Assembly (NCBI RefSeq): GCF_013155365.1
Contig: NZ_JABJRA010000001.1
Coordinates: forward strand, 434,001-498,000
Origin: Nocardioides sp. zg-DK7169
GTDB lineage: Bacteria > Actinomycetota > Actinomycetes > Propionibacteriales > Nocardioidaceae
Reading direction: 5' to 3'
Length of the DNA stretch: 64,000 nucleotides
Under the pieces are notes generated by a model. The model was not told the DNA's origin, did no database searches, and worked only from the letters and a program-made list of their open reading frames with translations. The first letter of the stretch is position 1, and each line of letters opens with the position of its first letter. A program made the translations under genes and the position numbers. Shown piece after piece: positions 1 to 9,979 of the stretch.

Positions 1-872
1 CGGTCGGGGTGGAAGAGGTCGAAGTCGGTCATCTTCTCGCCGTTGGAGGCGAACATGACCGGCTTGCCGGTGATCGAGCGGATCGAGAGCGCCGCACCAC
101 CGCGGGCGTCACCGTCGAGCTTGGTGAGCACGACGCCGTCGTAGCCGACGCCGTCGAGGAAGGCCTGCGCCGTGGTGACGGCGTCCTGGCCGATCATCGC
201 GTCGACGACGAAGAGGACCTCGTCGGGCTGGACCGCGTCGCGGATGTCGGCGGCCTGCTGCATCAGCTCGGCGTCGACGCCGAGGCGGCCGGCGGTGTCG
301 ATGATGAGTACGTCGTGCAGCTTGCGCTTGGCCTCGTCGAGGGCCTCGCGGGCGACGGCGACCGGGTCGCCGACGCCGTTGCCCGGCTGCGGGGCGAAGA
401 CCGGCACGCCCACGCGCTCGCCGTTGACCTGGAGCTGGTTGACCGCGTTGGGCCGCTGGAGGTCGCAGGCGGCCAGCATCGGCGTGCGGCCCTGCTCCTT
501 GAGCCACAGCGCGAGCTTGGCGGCCAGCGTCGTCTTGCCGGCACCCTGGAGGCCGGCGAGCATGATGACGGTCGGGCCGGTCTTGGCGAAGCGCAGGCGT
601 CGGGTCTCGCCGCCGAGGATCTCGACGAGCTCCTCGTTGACGATCTTGACGATCTGCTGGGCGGGGTTCAGCGCCTGGCTGACCTCCTCGCCGCGGGCCC
701 GGTCCTTGATCGCGCCGACGAACTCCTTGACGACCGGGAGGGCGACGTCGGCCTCCAGCAGCGCGATGCGGATCTCGCGCGCGGTGGCGTCGATGTCGGC
801 CTCGGAGAGCCGGCCCTTCCCCCGGAGGTTCTTGAAGGTGTCGGCGAGGCGGTCGGAAAGAGTGGCGAACAC
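1..872 (-). CDS. ffh: Signal recognition particle GTPase Ffh (3' end outside window)
   Basis: Ffh binds 4.5S RNA and the signal sequences of nascent membrane proteins and hands ribosomes to FtsY at the membrane. The visible 290 residues cover the N domain and most of the G domain; the methionine-rich M domain lies beyond position 1. The sequence shows GLQGAGKTT (P-loop), DTAGRL, and the TKLDGDARGG guanine-specificity/closing loop. The start is GTG at 872 (MFATLSDRLADTF), with GAGGAC about 8 bases upstream. The divergent neighbour is cstA, so 873-1051 should hold both promoters. The family call is certain. Confidence 0.97.
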   Translation of the reverse strand, partial: MFATLSDRLADTFKNLRGKGRLSEADIDATAREIRIALLEADVALPVVKEFVGAIKDRARGEEVSQALNPAQQIVKIVNEELVEILGGETRRLRFAKTGPTVIMLAGLQGAGKTTLAAKLALWLKEQGRTPMLAACDLQRPNAVNQLQVNGERVGVPVFAPQPGNGVGDPVAVAREALDEAKRKLHDVLIIDTAGRLGVDAELMQQAADIRDAVQPDEVLFVVDAMIGQDAVTTAQAFLDGVGYDGVVLTKLDGDARGGAALSIRSITGKPVMFASNGEKMTDFDLFHPD

Positions 873-1051
873 GAAAGGGAGTCCTCGGTCCTGTGGGTGG
901 GTGATCGGGGGAAATCCTAACGGGCCCACGCCGATCCGCCGCCCCGGCGCGACCGGCGGACCCCTCGAACGGCGGTGGGTACTGGCCGCGGCAGGGTGAC
1001 GCACCCCACACTGTGGGCCCCACGTCGCCGAGCTCGGCCCTTGGAGGACCC
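873..1051. other. Divergent intergenic region between ffh and cstA
   Basis: These 179 bases separate two genes transcribed away from each other and must carry both promoters. I see no open reading frame with coding character and no convincing operator or riboswitch. The only clear signal is the GGAGG Shine-Dalgarno at 1043-1047 in front of cstA. Confidence 0.5.
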
Positions 1052-3268
1052 ATGGAGACCACCGCCCCCACCCCGCACGCCGACCGGCCGCGCACCCCCG
1101 CGCCCCGGGGCCGGCCCAGCCCGCTCTCCATCGTGCTGTGGGTCCTGGTCGCCGTCTTCGGCGCCGCCTGCTGGACGGTGCTCGCGCTGTCGCGCGGCGA
1201 GGAGGTGTCGGCGCTGTGGATCCTGTTCGCCGCGCTCGCGTCGTACGCCATCGCCTACCGCTTCTACTCCCGCTTCATCGCGAACCGCGTGCTGGAGGTC
1301 GACGACACCCGGGCCACGCCGGCCGAGCGCCTCGAGGACGGCGTCGACTTCGAGGTCACCGACCGCCGGGTCCTCTTCGGCCACCACTTCGCCGCGATCG
1401 CCGGCGCGGGGCCACTCGTCGGCCCGGTGCTGGCCGCCCAGATGGGCTACCTGCCGGGCACCATCTGGATCGTCGTCGGCGTGATCCTGGCGGGCGCCGT
1501 GCAGGACATGATCGTCTTGTTCTTCTCCATGCGCCGCGACGGCAAGAGCCTGGGCCAGATGGTGCGCGAGGAGATCGGGGTCGTCGGCGGCACCGCCGCC
1601 CTGATCGCGGTCTTCGCCATCATGATCATCATCCTGGCGGTCCTCGCGCTGGTCGTGGTCAACGCGCTCGCCGAGTCGCCGTGGGGCGTCTTCTCCATCG
1701 GCCTGACCATCCCCATCGCCCTGTTCATGGGCGTCTACCTGCGCTTCCTGCGCCCCGGGCGGGTGCTCGAGGTGACCGCGATCGGCGTGGTCCTGCTGCT
1801 GGTCGCGATCATCGGCGGCGGCTACGTCGACGGCACCGCCCTCGGCGACGCGCTCACCCTCTCCCCCGAGACCCTGACGCTGTGCCTGGTCGTCTACGGC
1901 TTCATCGCCTCGGTGCTGCCGGTGTGGACGCTGCTGACCCCGCGCGACTACCTCTCGACGTTCATGAAGGTCGGCGTGATCGCGCTGCTCGCCGTCGGCT
2001 TCGTCCTGGCCCGCCCGGTCCTCCAGGCCGACGCCGTGACCAGCTTCGCCCGCGACGGCGACGGCCCGGTCTTCGCCGGTGAGCTGTTCCCGTTCGTGTT
2101 CATCACCATCGCCTGCGGTGCGCTCTCGGGCTTCCACGCGCTGATCGCCTCCGGCACCACGCCGAAGATGATCGCCAAGGAGAGCCAGGTCCGGATGATC
2201 GGCTACGGCGGGATGCTGATGGAGTCCTTCGTGGCCATCAGCGCGCTGATCGCCGCCGTCGTCATCGACCAGGGCATGTACTACGCGATGAACAGCCCCG
2301 CCGGCGCCACCGGCGGCGACTTCGCCTCGGCCGCGGAGTACGTCACCGGCCTCGGCTTCACCATCACGCCCGACGAGCTCCAGGCCGCCGCGGCCGCGGT
2401 GGAGGAACAGACGCTGGTCTCGCGCACCGGCGGGGCCCCGACGCTGGCGTTCGGCATCTCGCAGATCTTCGAGGACGCCTTCGGCGGCGGGCTGGCGGCG
2501 TTCTGGTACCACTTCGCGATCATGTTCGAGGCGCTGTTCATCCTCACCGCCGTCGACGCCGGCACCAGGGTCGGCCGGTTCATGCTCCAGGACACGATCG
2601 GCAACGTGTGGAAGCGCTTCGGCGACACCTCCTGGAAGCCCGCCGCCTGGGGCGCCAGTGCCGTGGTCGTCGCCGCGTGGGGCTCGATGCTCTACATCGG
2701 CGTGACCGACCCGCTCGGCGGCATCAACCAGCTCTTCCCGCTGTTCGGCATCGCCAACCAGCTGCTGGCCGCGATCGCGCTCACCCTCTGCGTGACCCTG
2801 CTCGTCAAGCACGGCAAGCTGCGCTGGGCCTGGGTGCCCGGCCTCCCGCTGGCCTGGGACCTGGTGGTGACCATGACCGCGAGCTGGCAGAAGGTCTTCT
2901 CCGACAACCCCGCGATCGGCTACTTCGCCCAGGCCGACCGCTACCGCGAGGCCCGCGACGCCGGGGAGGTGCTCGCCCCGGCCGCCGACGCGGCGCAGAT
3001 GGACCAGGTGGTGTTCAACTCCACCCTCAACGGCGTGCTCCAGGCGACCTTCGCGGTGCTGGTGATCGTGGTGGTCGCCAACGCCGCCCTGGTCTGCGTG
3101 CGGGCCGCGCGGGCCGGCGGCCTGCCGACCACCGAGGTGCCCTACACGCCGTCGCACCTCGTCGCCCCCAGCGACTTCTTCGCCACCCCCGAGGAGAAGG
3201 CGGCGGTGCGCGAGTGGGAGGAGTCCCGGCGCCAGGACTCCCGGCACCTGAGCGGTGACCCGCGATGA
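1052..3268 (+). CDS. cstA: CstA-family carbon starvation protein / membrane transporter
   Basis: This is a 738-residue polytopic membrane protein of the CstA/BtsT family, whose studied members import peptides or pyruvate. Hydrophobic segments run along nearly the whole length after a soluble N-terminus rich in Pro and Arg. Family hallmarks visible are GHHFAAIAGAGPLVGP, AGAVQDMIVLFFSMRRDG, SGFHALIASGTTPKM and the late DAGTRVGRFMLQD segment. An upstream in-frame ATG at 1013 exists, but ATG 1052 follows GGAGG at 1043-1047 and is the better start. The stop overlaps the next ATG by 4 bases, which implies translational coupling to the YbdD-like partner. The substrate cannot be read from sequence. 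Confidence 0.95.
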   Translation: METTAPTPHADRPRTPAPRGRPSPLSIVLWVLVAVFGAACWTVLALSRGEEVSALWILFAALASYAIAYRFYSRFIANRVLEVDDTRATPAERLEDGVDFEVTDRRVLFGHHFAAIAGAGPLVGPVLAAQMGYLPGTIWIVVGVILAGAVQDMIVLFFSMRRDGKSLGQMVREEIGVVGGTAALIAVFAIMIIILAVLALVVVNALAESPWGVFSIGLTIPIALFMGVYLRFLRPGRVLEVTAIGVVLLLVAIIGGGYVDGTALGDALTLSPETLTLCLVVYGFIASVLPVWTLLTPRDYLSTFMKVGVIALLAVGFVLARPVLQADAVTSFARDGDGPVFAGELFPFVFITIACGALSGFHALIASGTTPKMIAKESQVRMIGYGGMLMESFVAISALIAAVVIDQGMYYAMNSPAGATGGDFASAAEYVTGLGFTITPDELQAAAAAVEEQTLVSRTGGAPTLAFGISQIFEDAFGGGLAAFWYHFAIMFEALFILTAVDAGTRVGRFMLQDTIGNVWKRFGDTSWKPAAWGASAVVVAAWGSMLYIGVTDPLGGINQLFPLFGIANQLLAAIALTLCVTLLVKHGKLRWAWVPGLPLAWDLVVTMTASWQKVFSDNPAIGYFAQADRYREARDAGEVLAPAADAAQMDQVVFNSTLNGVLQATFAVLVIVVVANAALVCVRAARAGGLPTTEVPYTPSHLVAPSDFFATPEEKAAVREWEESRRQDSRHLSGDPR

Positions 3269-3468
3269 CCGTGCAGCAGGCCCCCGGCCCGCTGCGCCGG
3301 GCCCTGGCGGGGGTGCGCTGGTACCTGCGCGAGTTCACCGGCGAGGCCCGGTGGGACGACTACCTCGCGCACTGCGCCGCCGAGGGCCGCACCCCGATGT
3401 CGCGCCGCGACTTCGAGCGGCACCGGGCCGACCGGCGCGAGCACCACCAGTCGGCCCGCTGCTGCTGA
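3265..3468 (+). CDS. Small YbdD/YjiX-family protein (DUF466), CstA partner
   Basis: This 67-residue protein starts inside the cstA stop codon (ATGA overlap). The pattern VRWYLREFTGEARWDDYLAHC, followed by MSRRDFERHR, is typical of the YbdD/YjiX family, which almost always sits directly downstream of cstA-type transporters. The protein ends in Cys-Cys. Its molecular role is unknown, and a function supporting the transporter is inferred from gene order. Its 3' end meets the convergent glnD stop with only 7 bases between them, so no independent terminator fits there. Confidence 0.9.
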   Translation: MTVQQAPGPLRRALAGVRWYLREFTGEARWDDYLAHCAAEGRTPMSRRDFERHRADRREHHQSARCC

Positions 3469-3475
3469 GCCGGCG

Positions 3476-5707
3476 TCAGGCCGGCGGCAGCGGGTCCCCG
3501 CCGAGCGCGGACCGTACGGCGTGCGCCGCGTCGGCTGCCCGCGAGTCCGACAGCGCCCCGGCGCCGGCCTCCTGCAGGTAGAACACGTCGACGGCCTGCG
3601 GGCCGAGGGTGTCCACGTGCGCCGAGCGCACCGCGACGTCGAGGCGCGCCAGCGCGGCACACACCAGGTAGACCACGCCCGGCCGATCGTCGGCGCGCAC
3701 CTCCAGCACCGTGGACTGCGTCGAGGCCTCGGGGCGTACGGCGACGTTCGGCGCCAGCGCCTGCCGCGCGGCGGGCCGGGAGAGCCGGGGCTGCGGGTCC
3801 AGGCGGCCCTCGAGGATCGCCTCGTAGCGCTCGCGCAGCAGCGCGGGGTCGAGGCCCTCCCCGGCGAGCTGCCACACGCTCACGCCGTAGTGGTCCTGGG
3901 CCCACGCGCGCGCCGCGCGCACCGGGAGCCGCTGGAGGGCGAAGGTGGCGGCCACGTCGGCCAGCAGGCCGACCCGGTCCGGCGCGATCGCGGTGACCCG
4001 CGAGCCGTCGCCCACCGCCTCGACCTCGAGCACCAGGCGCCCGCGGGTGGCCTCGCGCGGCACCGCGACCTGCTCCTCGACCACCCGTGCCGGGGCGGCG
4101 TCGCCGCGCAGCGCGGCCCGCACCCGCCGGGTCAGGTCGCGCACGAGCCCGGCCCGCCAGGTGGTCCATGCCTGGGGCGCGGTGGCGCGGGCGTCGGCCT
4201 GGGTGAGCGCGGCCAGCAGGTCGAGCGCCTCGGCGTCGCCCAGCCGCTCGGCGACCAGCGCCACCGTGGCCGGGTCGTCGGGGTCGCGGGTGGTGGCGGT
4301 CTCGGAGAGCAGCAGGTGCCAGCGCACCAGCCGGGCGACGAGGTCGATGGCCTCGTCCTCGAAGCCCATCCGCGCGGCGATGGTGCGCGCGATCGGCTCT
4401 CCCGCGACGCTGTGCTCGGTGAGGCGGCCCTTGCCGATGTCGTGCAGCAGCGCGGCGACCATCAGCACGTCGGGGCGGCTGACCTCGCGGATCAGCGTGG
4501 AGGCCTCGATGCAGGTCTCGACCACGTGCCGGTCGACGGTGAAGCGGTGGATCACCGAGGCGTGCGGCAGCATCCGGATCGCCTCCCACTCCGGGAGCAG
4601 CGAGTCCAGCGCGCCGGTCTCCTCGAGGGTCTCCCACACCGCGAGCAGCCCGGGGCCGGAGGCCAGCAGCCGCACCATCAGGTGCCGCGCCTCGTCGGGC
4701 CACGGGTCCGGCAGCGGCGGGCACTCCCGCGCCAGTCGGGCGGCCGTCAGCGGAGAGAGCACCAGGTCGCGCTCGGCGGCGACGGTCGCGGCCCGCAGCA
4801 GCAGGAGCGGGTCGCGGTCCGGACGCGCCCCCTTGGCCAGCACGACCTCCGCCCGCGACACCGCCACCCCCGGCGCCACCGGCACCAGGGCAGGACGTCG
4901 TACGCCGACCACCGCGGGCTGCGCGAACCGCGCGTCGACACGGCGCCACGACAGCCGGGACAGGTGGGTGATGCGGCGGCCGAGCTCGCGCACGTGAACC
5001 TGCGCGGCCCGGGCGTCGCCGAGCCCCAGCCCCTCGGCCATGTCGGTCCACATCTCCGGGGCGATCCGGTCGGATGCCCGGCCAGCGAGGGTCTGCACCA
5101 GGTCGCGGACGTCGAGCAGCGCGCGGCGGCTCTGCTCGAGCTCCACGTGCGGGACGTCGACCAGCCAGGTCGCCGACAGCGCCTTGAGCACGCCGGCGTC
5201 GCGCAGTCCGCCGCCGGCCTCCTTGACCTCGGGCACCGACAGGTGGGCGAGCTCGCCCACGCGGCGCTGCCGGTCGCGCACGAGGCGCTGGAGCTCGGGC
5301 AGGCGGCGCAGCGCCCCGCGCCGCCACTGGGCCAGCACGTGGGTGCGCAGGCGCAGCGTGAGGTTCGGGTCCCCGGCCAGGTGGCGCACGTCGAGCAGCC
5401 CGAGCGCGACCCGCAGGTCGTCCTCCGCGGCGCGCTGCACCTCCGGCAGGGTGCGCACCGCGTGGTCGACGCGGGCGCCGGAGTCCCACAGCGGGTACCA
5501 GACCCGCTCGGCCAGCTCCCCGGGCTCGAGGCCCTCGTCGCAGACCAGCACCACGTCGAGGTCGGAGTGCGGGGCCAGCTCGCCGCGGCCGTAGCCCCCG
5601 ACCGCGACCAGCGCGATGCCGGTGTCCGGGCCTCCGCAGTCGGCGTACGCCGTGGCGCACAGGGTGTCGGCCTCGGCCGTACGACGGGCACGCTCGGCAG
5701 CGGTCAC
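3476..5707 (-). CDS. glnD: PII uridylyl/adenylyltransferase GlnD
   Basis: GlnD modifies and demodifies the PII protein in response to glutamine. Domain order: nucleotidyltransferase with GGYGRGEL...SDLDV, a central HD domain with ALLHDIGKG, and two C-terminal ACT domains (VTAIAPDRVGLLADV and LEVRADDRPGVVYLV) that sense glutamine in the family. I place the start at GTG 5707 (VTAAERARR), which gives 743 residues with AGGA 8 bases upstream. The frame stays open to an ATG at 5833 (785 aa), but that ATG has no Shine-Dalgarno and lies 12 bases past a strong hairpin, and the extra residues are a Pro/Arg-rich stretch. The gene follows amt and glnK. Confidence 0.93.
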   Translation of the reverse strand: MTAAERARRTAEADTLCATAYADCGGPDTGIALVAVGGYGRGELAPHSDLDVVLVCDEGLEPGELAERVWYPLWDSGARVDHAVRTLPEVQRAAEDDLRVALGLLDVRHLAGDPNLTLRLRTHVLAQWRRGALRRLPELQRLVRDRQRRVGELAHLSVPEVKEAGGGLRDAGVLKALSATWLVDVPHVELEQSRRALLDVRDLVQTLAGRASDRIAPEMWTDMAEGLGLGDARAAQVHVRELGRRITHLSRLSWRRVDARFAQPAVVGVRRPALVPVAPGVAVSRAEVVLAKGARPDRDPLLLLRAATVAAERDLVLSPLTAARLARECPPLPDPWPDEARHLMVRLLASGPGLLAVWETLEETGALDSLLPEWEAIRMLPHASVIHRFTVDRHVVETCIEASTLIREVSRPDVLMVAALLHDIGKGRLTEHSVAGEPIARTIAARMGFEDEAIDLVARLVRWHLLLSETATTRDPDDPATVALVAERLGDAEALDLLAALTQADARATAPQAWTTWRAGLVRDLTRRVRAALRGDAAPARVVEEQVAVPREATRGRLVLEVEAVGDGSRVTAIAPDRVGLLADVAATFALQRLPVRAARAWAQDHYGVSVWQLAGEGLDPALLRERYEAILEGRLDPQPRLSRPAARQALAPNVAVRPEASTQSTVLEVRADDRPGVVYLVCAALARLDVAVRSAHVDTLGPQAVDVFYLQEAGAGALSDSRAADAAHAVRSALGGDPLPPA

Positions 5708-5844
5708 GCGGGCTGTCCTGGGGTTCCGGTGGTCGTCGAGGGGTCCATCGCGGGGGTCTCCTGAGGGTGCGCTCGGGGGCAGGAGGGCGTCGCGGTCGCC
5801 CCGGGCGGGGGCGCGCAGCGGGTGTTCGATCATGCCGTAGGACG

Positions 5845-5882
5845 CACCACGGCCCGACCCCGGGCGGGGTCGGGCCGTGGTG
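5845..5882 (-). terminator. Strong hairpin between glnK and glnD
   Basis: A perfect 17-bp inverted repeat (5845-5861 with 5866-5882) closes on a 4-base loop. It lies 16 bases after the glnK stop and just upstream of the glnD frame. No T-tract follows on the minus strand, as is usual for actinobacterial terminators. It probably limits read-through from amt-glnK into glnD, or shields the glnK 3' end. Confidence 0.75.
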
Positions 5883-5898
5883 GCTCAGCGGTGTCGGG

Positions 5899-7580
<1,682 letters not shown>

Positions 7581-7716
7581 CGAACCTCCAGGGTTAGCGA
7601 TCTGTGGACGACGGGAGGCCGCTGACGGCGTTGTCGTGTCGGGCCGGCTCCGTGTCCGTTCTCGTAGACCTTCGGTCCCGGAGGTTTCGTCGCGGACCGC
7701 CGTTTGTTGCCGGCAG

Positions 7717-7741
7717 GAAACGAGTCCGACCTGTTTGTTAC
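7717..7741. promoter_or_regulatory. Possible GlnR-type half sites upstream of amt
   Basis: On the plus strand a GAAAC at 7717 is followed by GTTAC about 20 bases later. These words resemble the GAAAC and GTnAC half sites described for actinobacterial GlnR operators. The expected spacing between repeating half sites is 11 or 22, so the fit is imperfect. The site lies about 140 bases upstream of amt. This is a weak call resting on two short words and on the known biology of amt. Confidence 0.25.
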
Positions 7742-7797
7742 ATCTGCATGTCGGCTGCCCGGGGCACGTTTGCCGGTCTGGACGTCCGGGAACGCCG

Positions 7798-7830
7798 CGA
7801 CCCCGGCCGCGACGGACGCGACCGGGGTCG
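7798..7830 (-). terminator. Hairpin terminator after ftsY
   Basis: CGACCCCGG at 7798-7806 pairs with CCGGGGTCG at 7822-7830 (9 bp), with further pairing possible inside the loop. It begins about 22 bases past the ftsY stop on the minus strand. Its position between ftsY and the start of amt suggests it separates these two units. Confidence 0.6.
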
Positions 7831-7851
7831 AGGGACGTGCAGGGGTGCTCC

Positions 7852-9030
7852 TCAGCCGAGGAGGGCGTCCACGAACGCGCCGGGGTCGAAGGGTGCGAGG
7901 TCGTCGGCCCCCTCGCCCAGGCCGACCAGCTTGACCGGTACGCCGAGCTCGCGCTGGACGGCCACGACGATGCCGCCCTTGGCCGAGCCGTCGAGCTTGG
8001 TGAGCACGATGCCGGTGACGTCGACGACCTCGCTGAACACGCGGGCCTGGATCATGCCGTTCTGGCCGGTGGTGGCGTCGAGGACGAGCAGCACCTCGGT
8101 GACCGGGGCCTGCTTCTCGATGACGCGCTTGACCTTGCCGAGCTCGTCCATCAGCCCGGCCTTGTTCTGCAGGCGGCCGGCGGTGTCGACGATGACGGTG
8201 TCGACCTCGCGGTCCACTCCCTCCTTGACGGCGTCGAAGGCGACGCTGGCGGGGTCGGTGCCCTCGGGCCCGCGGACCACCTCGACGCCGACCCGCTCGC
8301 CCCAGGTGGCCAGCTGCTCGACGGCGGCGGCGCGGAAGGTGTCGGCCGCGCCGAGCACCACGCTGCGCTCCTCGGCGACCAGGATGCGCGAGATCTTGCC
8401 GACCGTGGTGGTCTTGCCGGCGCCGTTGACGCCGACGACCAGGACCACGCCGGGCTTGCCGTCCTCGCCGCTGACCCGCAGGCGGCGGTCCATGTCGGGG
8501 CCGACCAGCGTGAGCAGCTCCTCGCGCAGGATCGTGCGGGTCTCCGCGGCCGAGGTGCCCTCGACGCGCATCCGGGTGCGCAGGCGCTCCACGAGCTCCT
8601 GGGTGGGCACCACGCCCACGTCGGCGGTGAGCAGGGTGTCCTCGATGGACTCCCAGGTGTCCTCGTCGATGCGGTCGCGGCTCAGCAGCGCGAGCAGGCC
8701 GCGGCCAAGGCCTCCCTGCGAGCCGGCCAGGCGCTGGCGCAGGCGCACCAGGCGCGACGCGGTGCCCTCGGGGCGCTCCAGGGTCGGGGCGGCCGGCTCC
8801 TCGACGACGACCGGCTCCGCCTCGGTCTCGGGCTCGATGGTCGCCGGCGGCGAGCTGAGCTCGACCGGCGGGGCGTCGGGATCGGTGGGAGGCGTCGCGA
8901 TGACGTCGGTGTGGGTGCGCGGGAGCGGCCGGGGCTTGCGCCGACCGCTGACCAGCAGCCCGGCGACGGTGGCGACCAGCGCGAGGCCGACGACGGCGAC
9001 GAGCAGGATCACGAGGGCGAGAGAGTCCAT
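7852..9030 (-). CDS. ftsY: Signal recognition particle receptor FtsY
   Basis: FtsY is the membrane-side GTPase that docks SRP-bound ribosomes. The 392 residues begin with one hydrophobic helix (about residues 3-26), followed by an acidic, Pro-rich linker and then the NG domain. The P-loop VGVNGAGKTTTVGK, DTFRAAA, DTAGRL and TKLDGSAKGG are all intact. The N-terminal membrane helix is a feature of actinobacterial FtsY and replaces part of the longer acidic A domain of E. coli. The gene stands alone downstream of a small membrane-protein gene, with a hairpin after it. Confidence 0.96.
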   Translation of the reverse strand: MDSLALVILLVAVVGLALVATVAGLLVSGRRKPRPLPRTHTDVIATPPTDPDAPPVELSSPPATIEPETEAEPVVVEEPAAPTLERPEGTASRLVRLRQRLAGSQGGLGRGLLALLSRDRIDEDTWESIEDTLLTADVGVVPTQELVERLRTRMRVEGTSAAETRTILREELLTLVGPDMDRRLRVSGEDGKPGVVLVVGVNGAGKTTTVGKISRILVAEERSVVLGAADTFRAAAVEQLATWGERVGVEVVRGPEGTDPASVAFDAVKEGVDREVDTVIVDTAGRLQNKAGLMDELGKVKRVIEKQAPVTEVLLVLDATTGQNGMIQARVFSEVVDVTGIVLTKLDGSAKGGIVVAVQRELGVPVKLVGLGEGADDLAPFDPGAFVDALLG

Positions 9031-9100
9031 GGGCCCAATCCAACCAGAGGGCTCACCCGGCCCGACGCGCGTACGCCGTGCCGGGTCGGCGACGGGCCGG

Positions 9101-9322
9101 TCAGGCGGCGCGGTCCCCGCTCAGCGAGGCCGCGAGGTGAACGTCGTGGTCCCGGTCACCGTCGCGCTCGACCACGGAGACCCGCGACCTCGCCCGGCGC
9201 GCCGCCCGGCCCAGCCACGGCGCCAGCGGGATCTCGCGCCCCCGGTGCGGGTAGGCGACGTACACCACGACGGTGGCGGCCACCGCGACGATGGCGACCA
9301 TGGACAGCACGACGTAGGTCAT
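9101..9322 (-). CDS. Small single-pass membrane protein of unknown function
   Basis: This 73-residue protein has an N-terminal hydrophobic helix (about residues 3-23), then a basic segment ([10 protein letters not shown]) and an acidic/His stretch (ERDGDRDHDVH). GGGAG sits 7 bases before ATG 9322, which supports translation. It precedes ftsY by 70 bases on the same strand. I recognise no family. The topology suggests a small inner-membrane protein with a cytoplasmic tail. It could share a transcript with ftsY. Confidence 0.6.
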   Translation of the reverse strand: MTYVVLSMVAIVAVAATVVVYVAYPHRGREIPLAPWLGRAARRARSRVSVVERDGDRDHDVHLAASLSGDRAA

Positions 9323-9428
9323 GGGTGAACTCCCGAGTGAGACGAGGTGCGGGCGGCGGTGCTGCCCGCCCGGGGAACAGCCCCCAGCGTCCCAGCCGAC
9401 CCCGGGCGAGCGGCACCGGGTCCTTGGT

Positions 9429-9467
9429 CCCCACCGGGCCGGGCCGACCGGTCCGGGCGCGGTGGGG
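9429..9467. terminator. Possible hairpin downstream of the thioesterase gene
   Basis: CCCCACCG at 9429-9436 pairs with CGGTGGGG at 9460-9467, with GC-rich sequence between that can pair further. It lies about 50 bases beyond the stop of the thioesterase gene on the minus strand. No T-tract is present. The rest of 9323-9517 shows no coding potential. Confidence 0.4.
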
Positions 9468-9517
9468 CTCGCCGTGCCGTGCGTGCCGCTGCCCGCGCCC
9501 GAGGCCCGCCGGTGCGC

Positions 9518-9979
9518 CTACGGACGCAGCAGCGGCTCCACCGCGGCGCGGATCACGTCCGGCATCGGTGCGACCGGGCGGTCCCCCGCGCCGGCGGCGT
9601 TGTCGACGTAGACGTGTACGAAGCGTCCCTCCGCGGCCGCCTCGTCGGAGTCGCCCTGGAAGAGACCGATCCGGTAGACGATCGAGGAGGTGCCGACCTT
9701 GTCGACGACCATCCCGGTCTCGATCGGCTCGGGGAACCCGATCTCGCGGAAGTAGCGGCACGAGGTCTCCGCGACCACGCCGATCTGCGGCAGGTGGCGC
9801 ACGTTGGTGCCGGTCGCCTCGAACAGGTGCGCGTTGACGGCCGTGTCGAACAGCTCGTAGTACGTCGCGTTGTTGAGGTGGCCGTAGGCGTCGTCGTCGC
9901 GCCAGCGCGTGGTCACCGTGCGCCAGGCGACGTAGTCGGCGCGGGTGGGGCGGGCCGGGCGGGTGCGGTCCTCGCTCAC
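9518..9979 (-). CDS. Acyl-CoA thioesterase, 4HBT hot-dog family
   Basis: This is a 153-residue single hot-dog domain protein. The signature RWRDDDAYGHLNNATYYELF contains the catalytic-type Asp and the GHxNN motif of 4-hydroxybenzoyl-CoA/YbgC-type thioesterases. A second conserved stretch is SCRYFREIGFPEPIETGMVV. The GTG start at 9979 overlaps the smc stop (GTGA), so it is translated right after smc. The same frame stays open upstream through smc, but that long frame is a shadow. The acyl substrate is unknown. Coupling to a chromosome-condensation gene is unexplained. Confidence 0.88.
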   Translation of the reverse strand: MSEDRTRPARPTRADYVAWRTVTTRWRDDDAYGHLNNATYYELFDTAVNAHLFEATGTNVRHLPQIGVVAETSCRYFREIGFPEPIETGMVVDKVGTSSIVYRIGLFQGDSDEAAAEGRFVHVYVDNAAGAGDRPVAPMPDVIRAAVEPLLRP

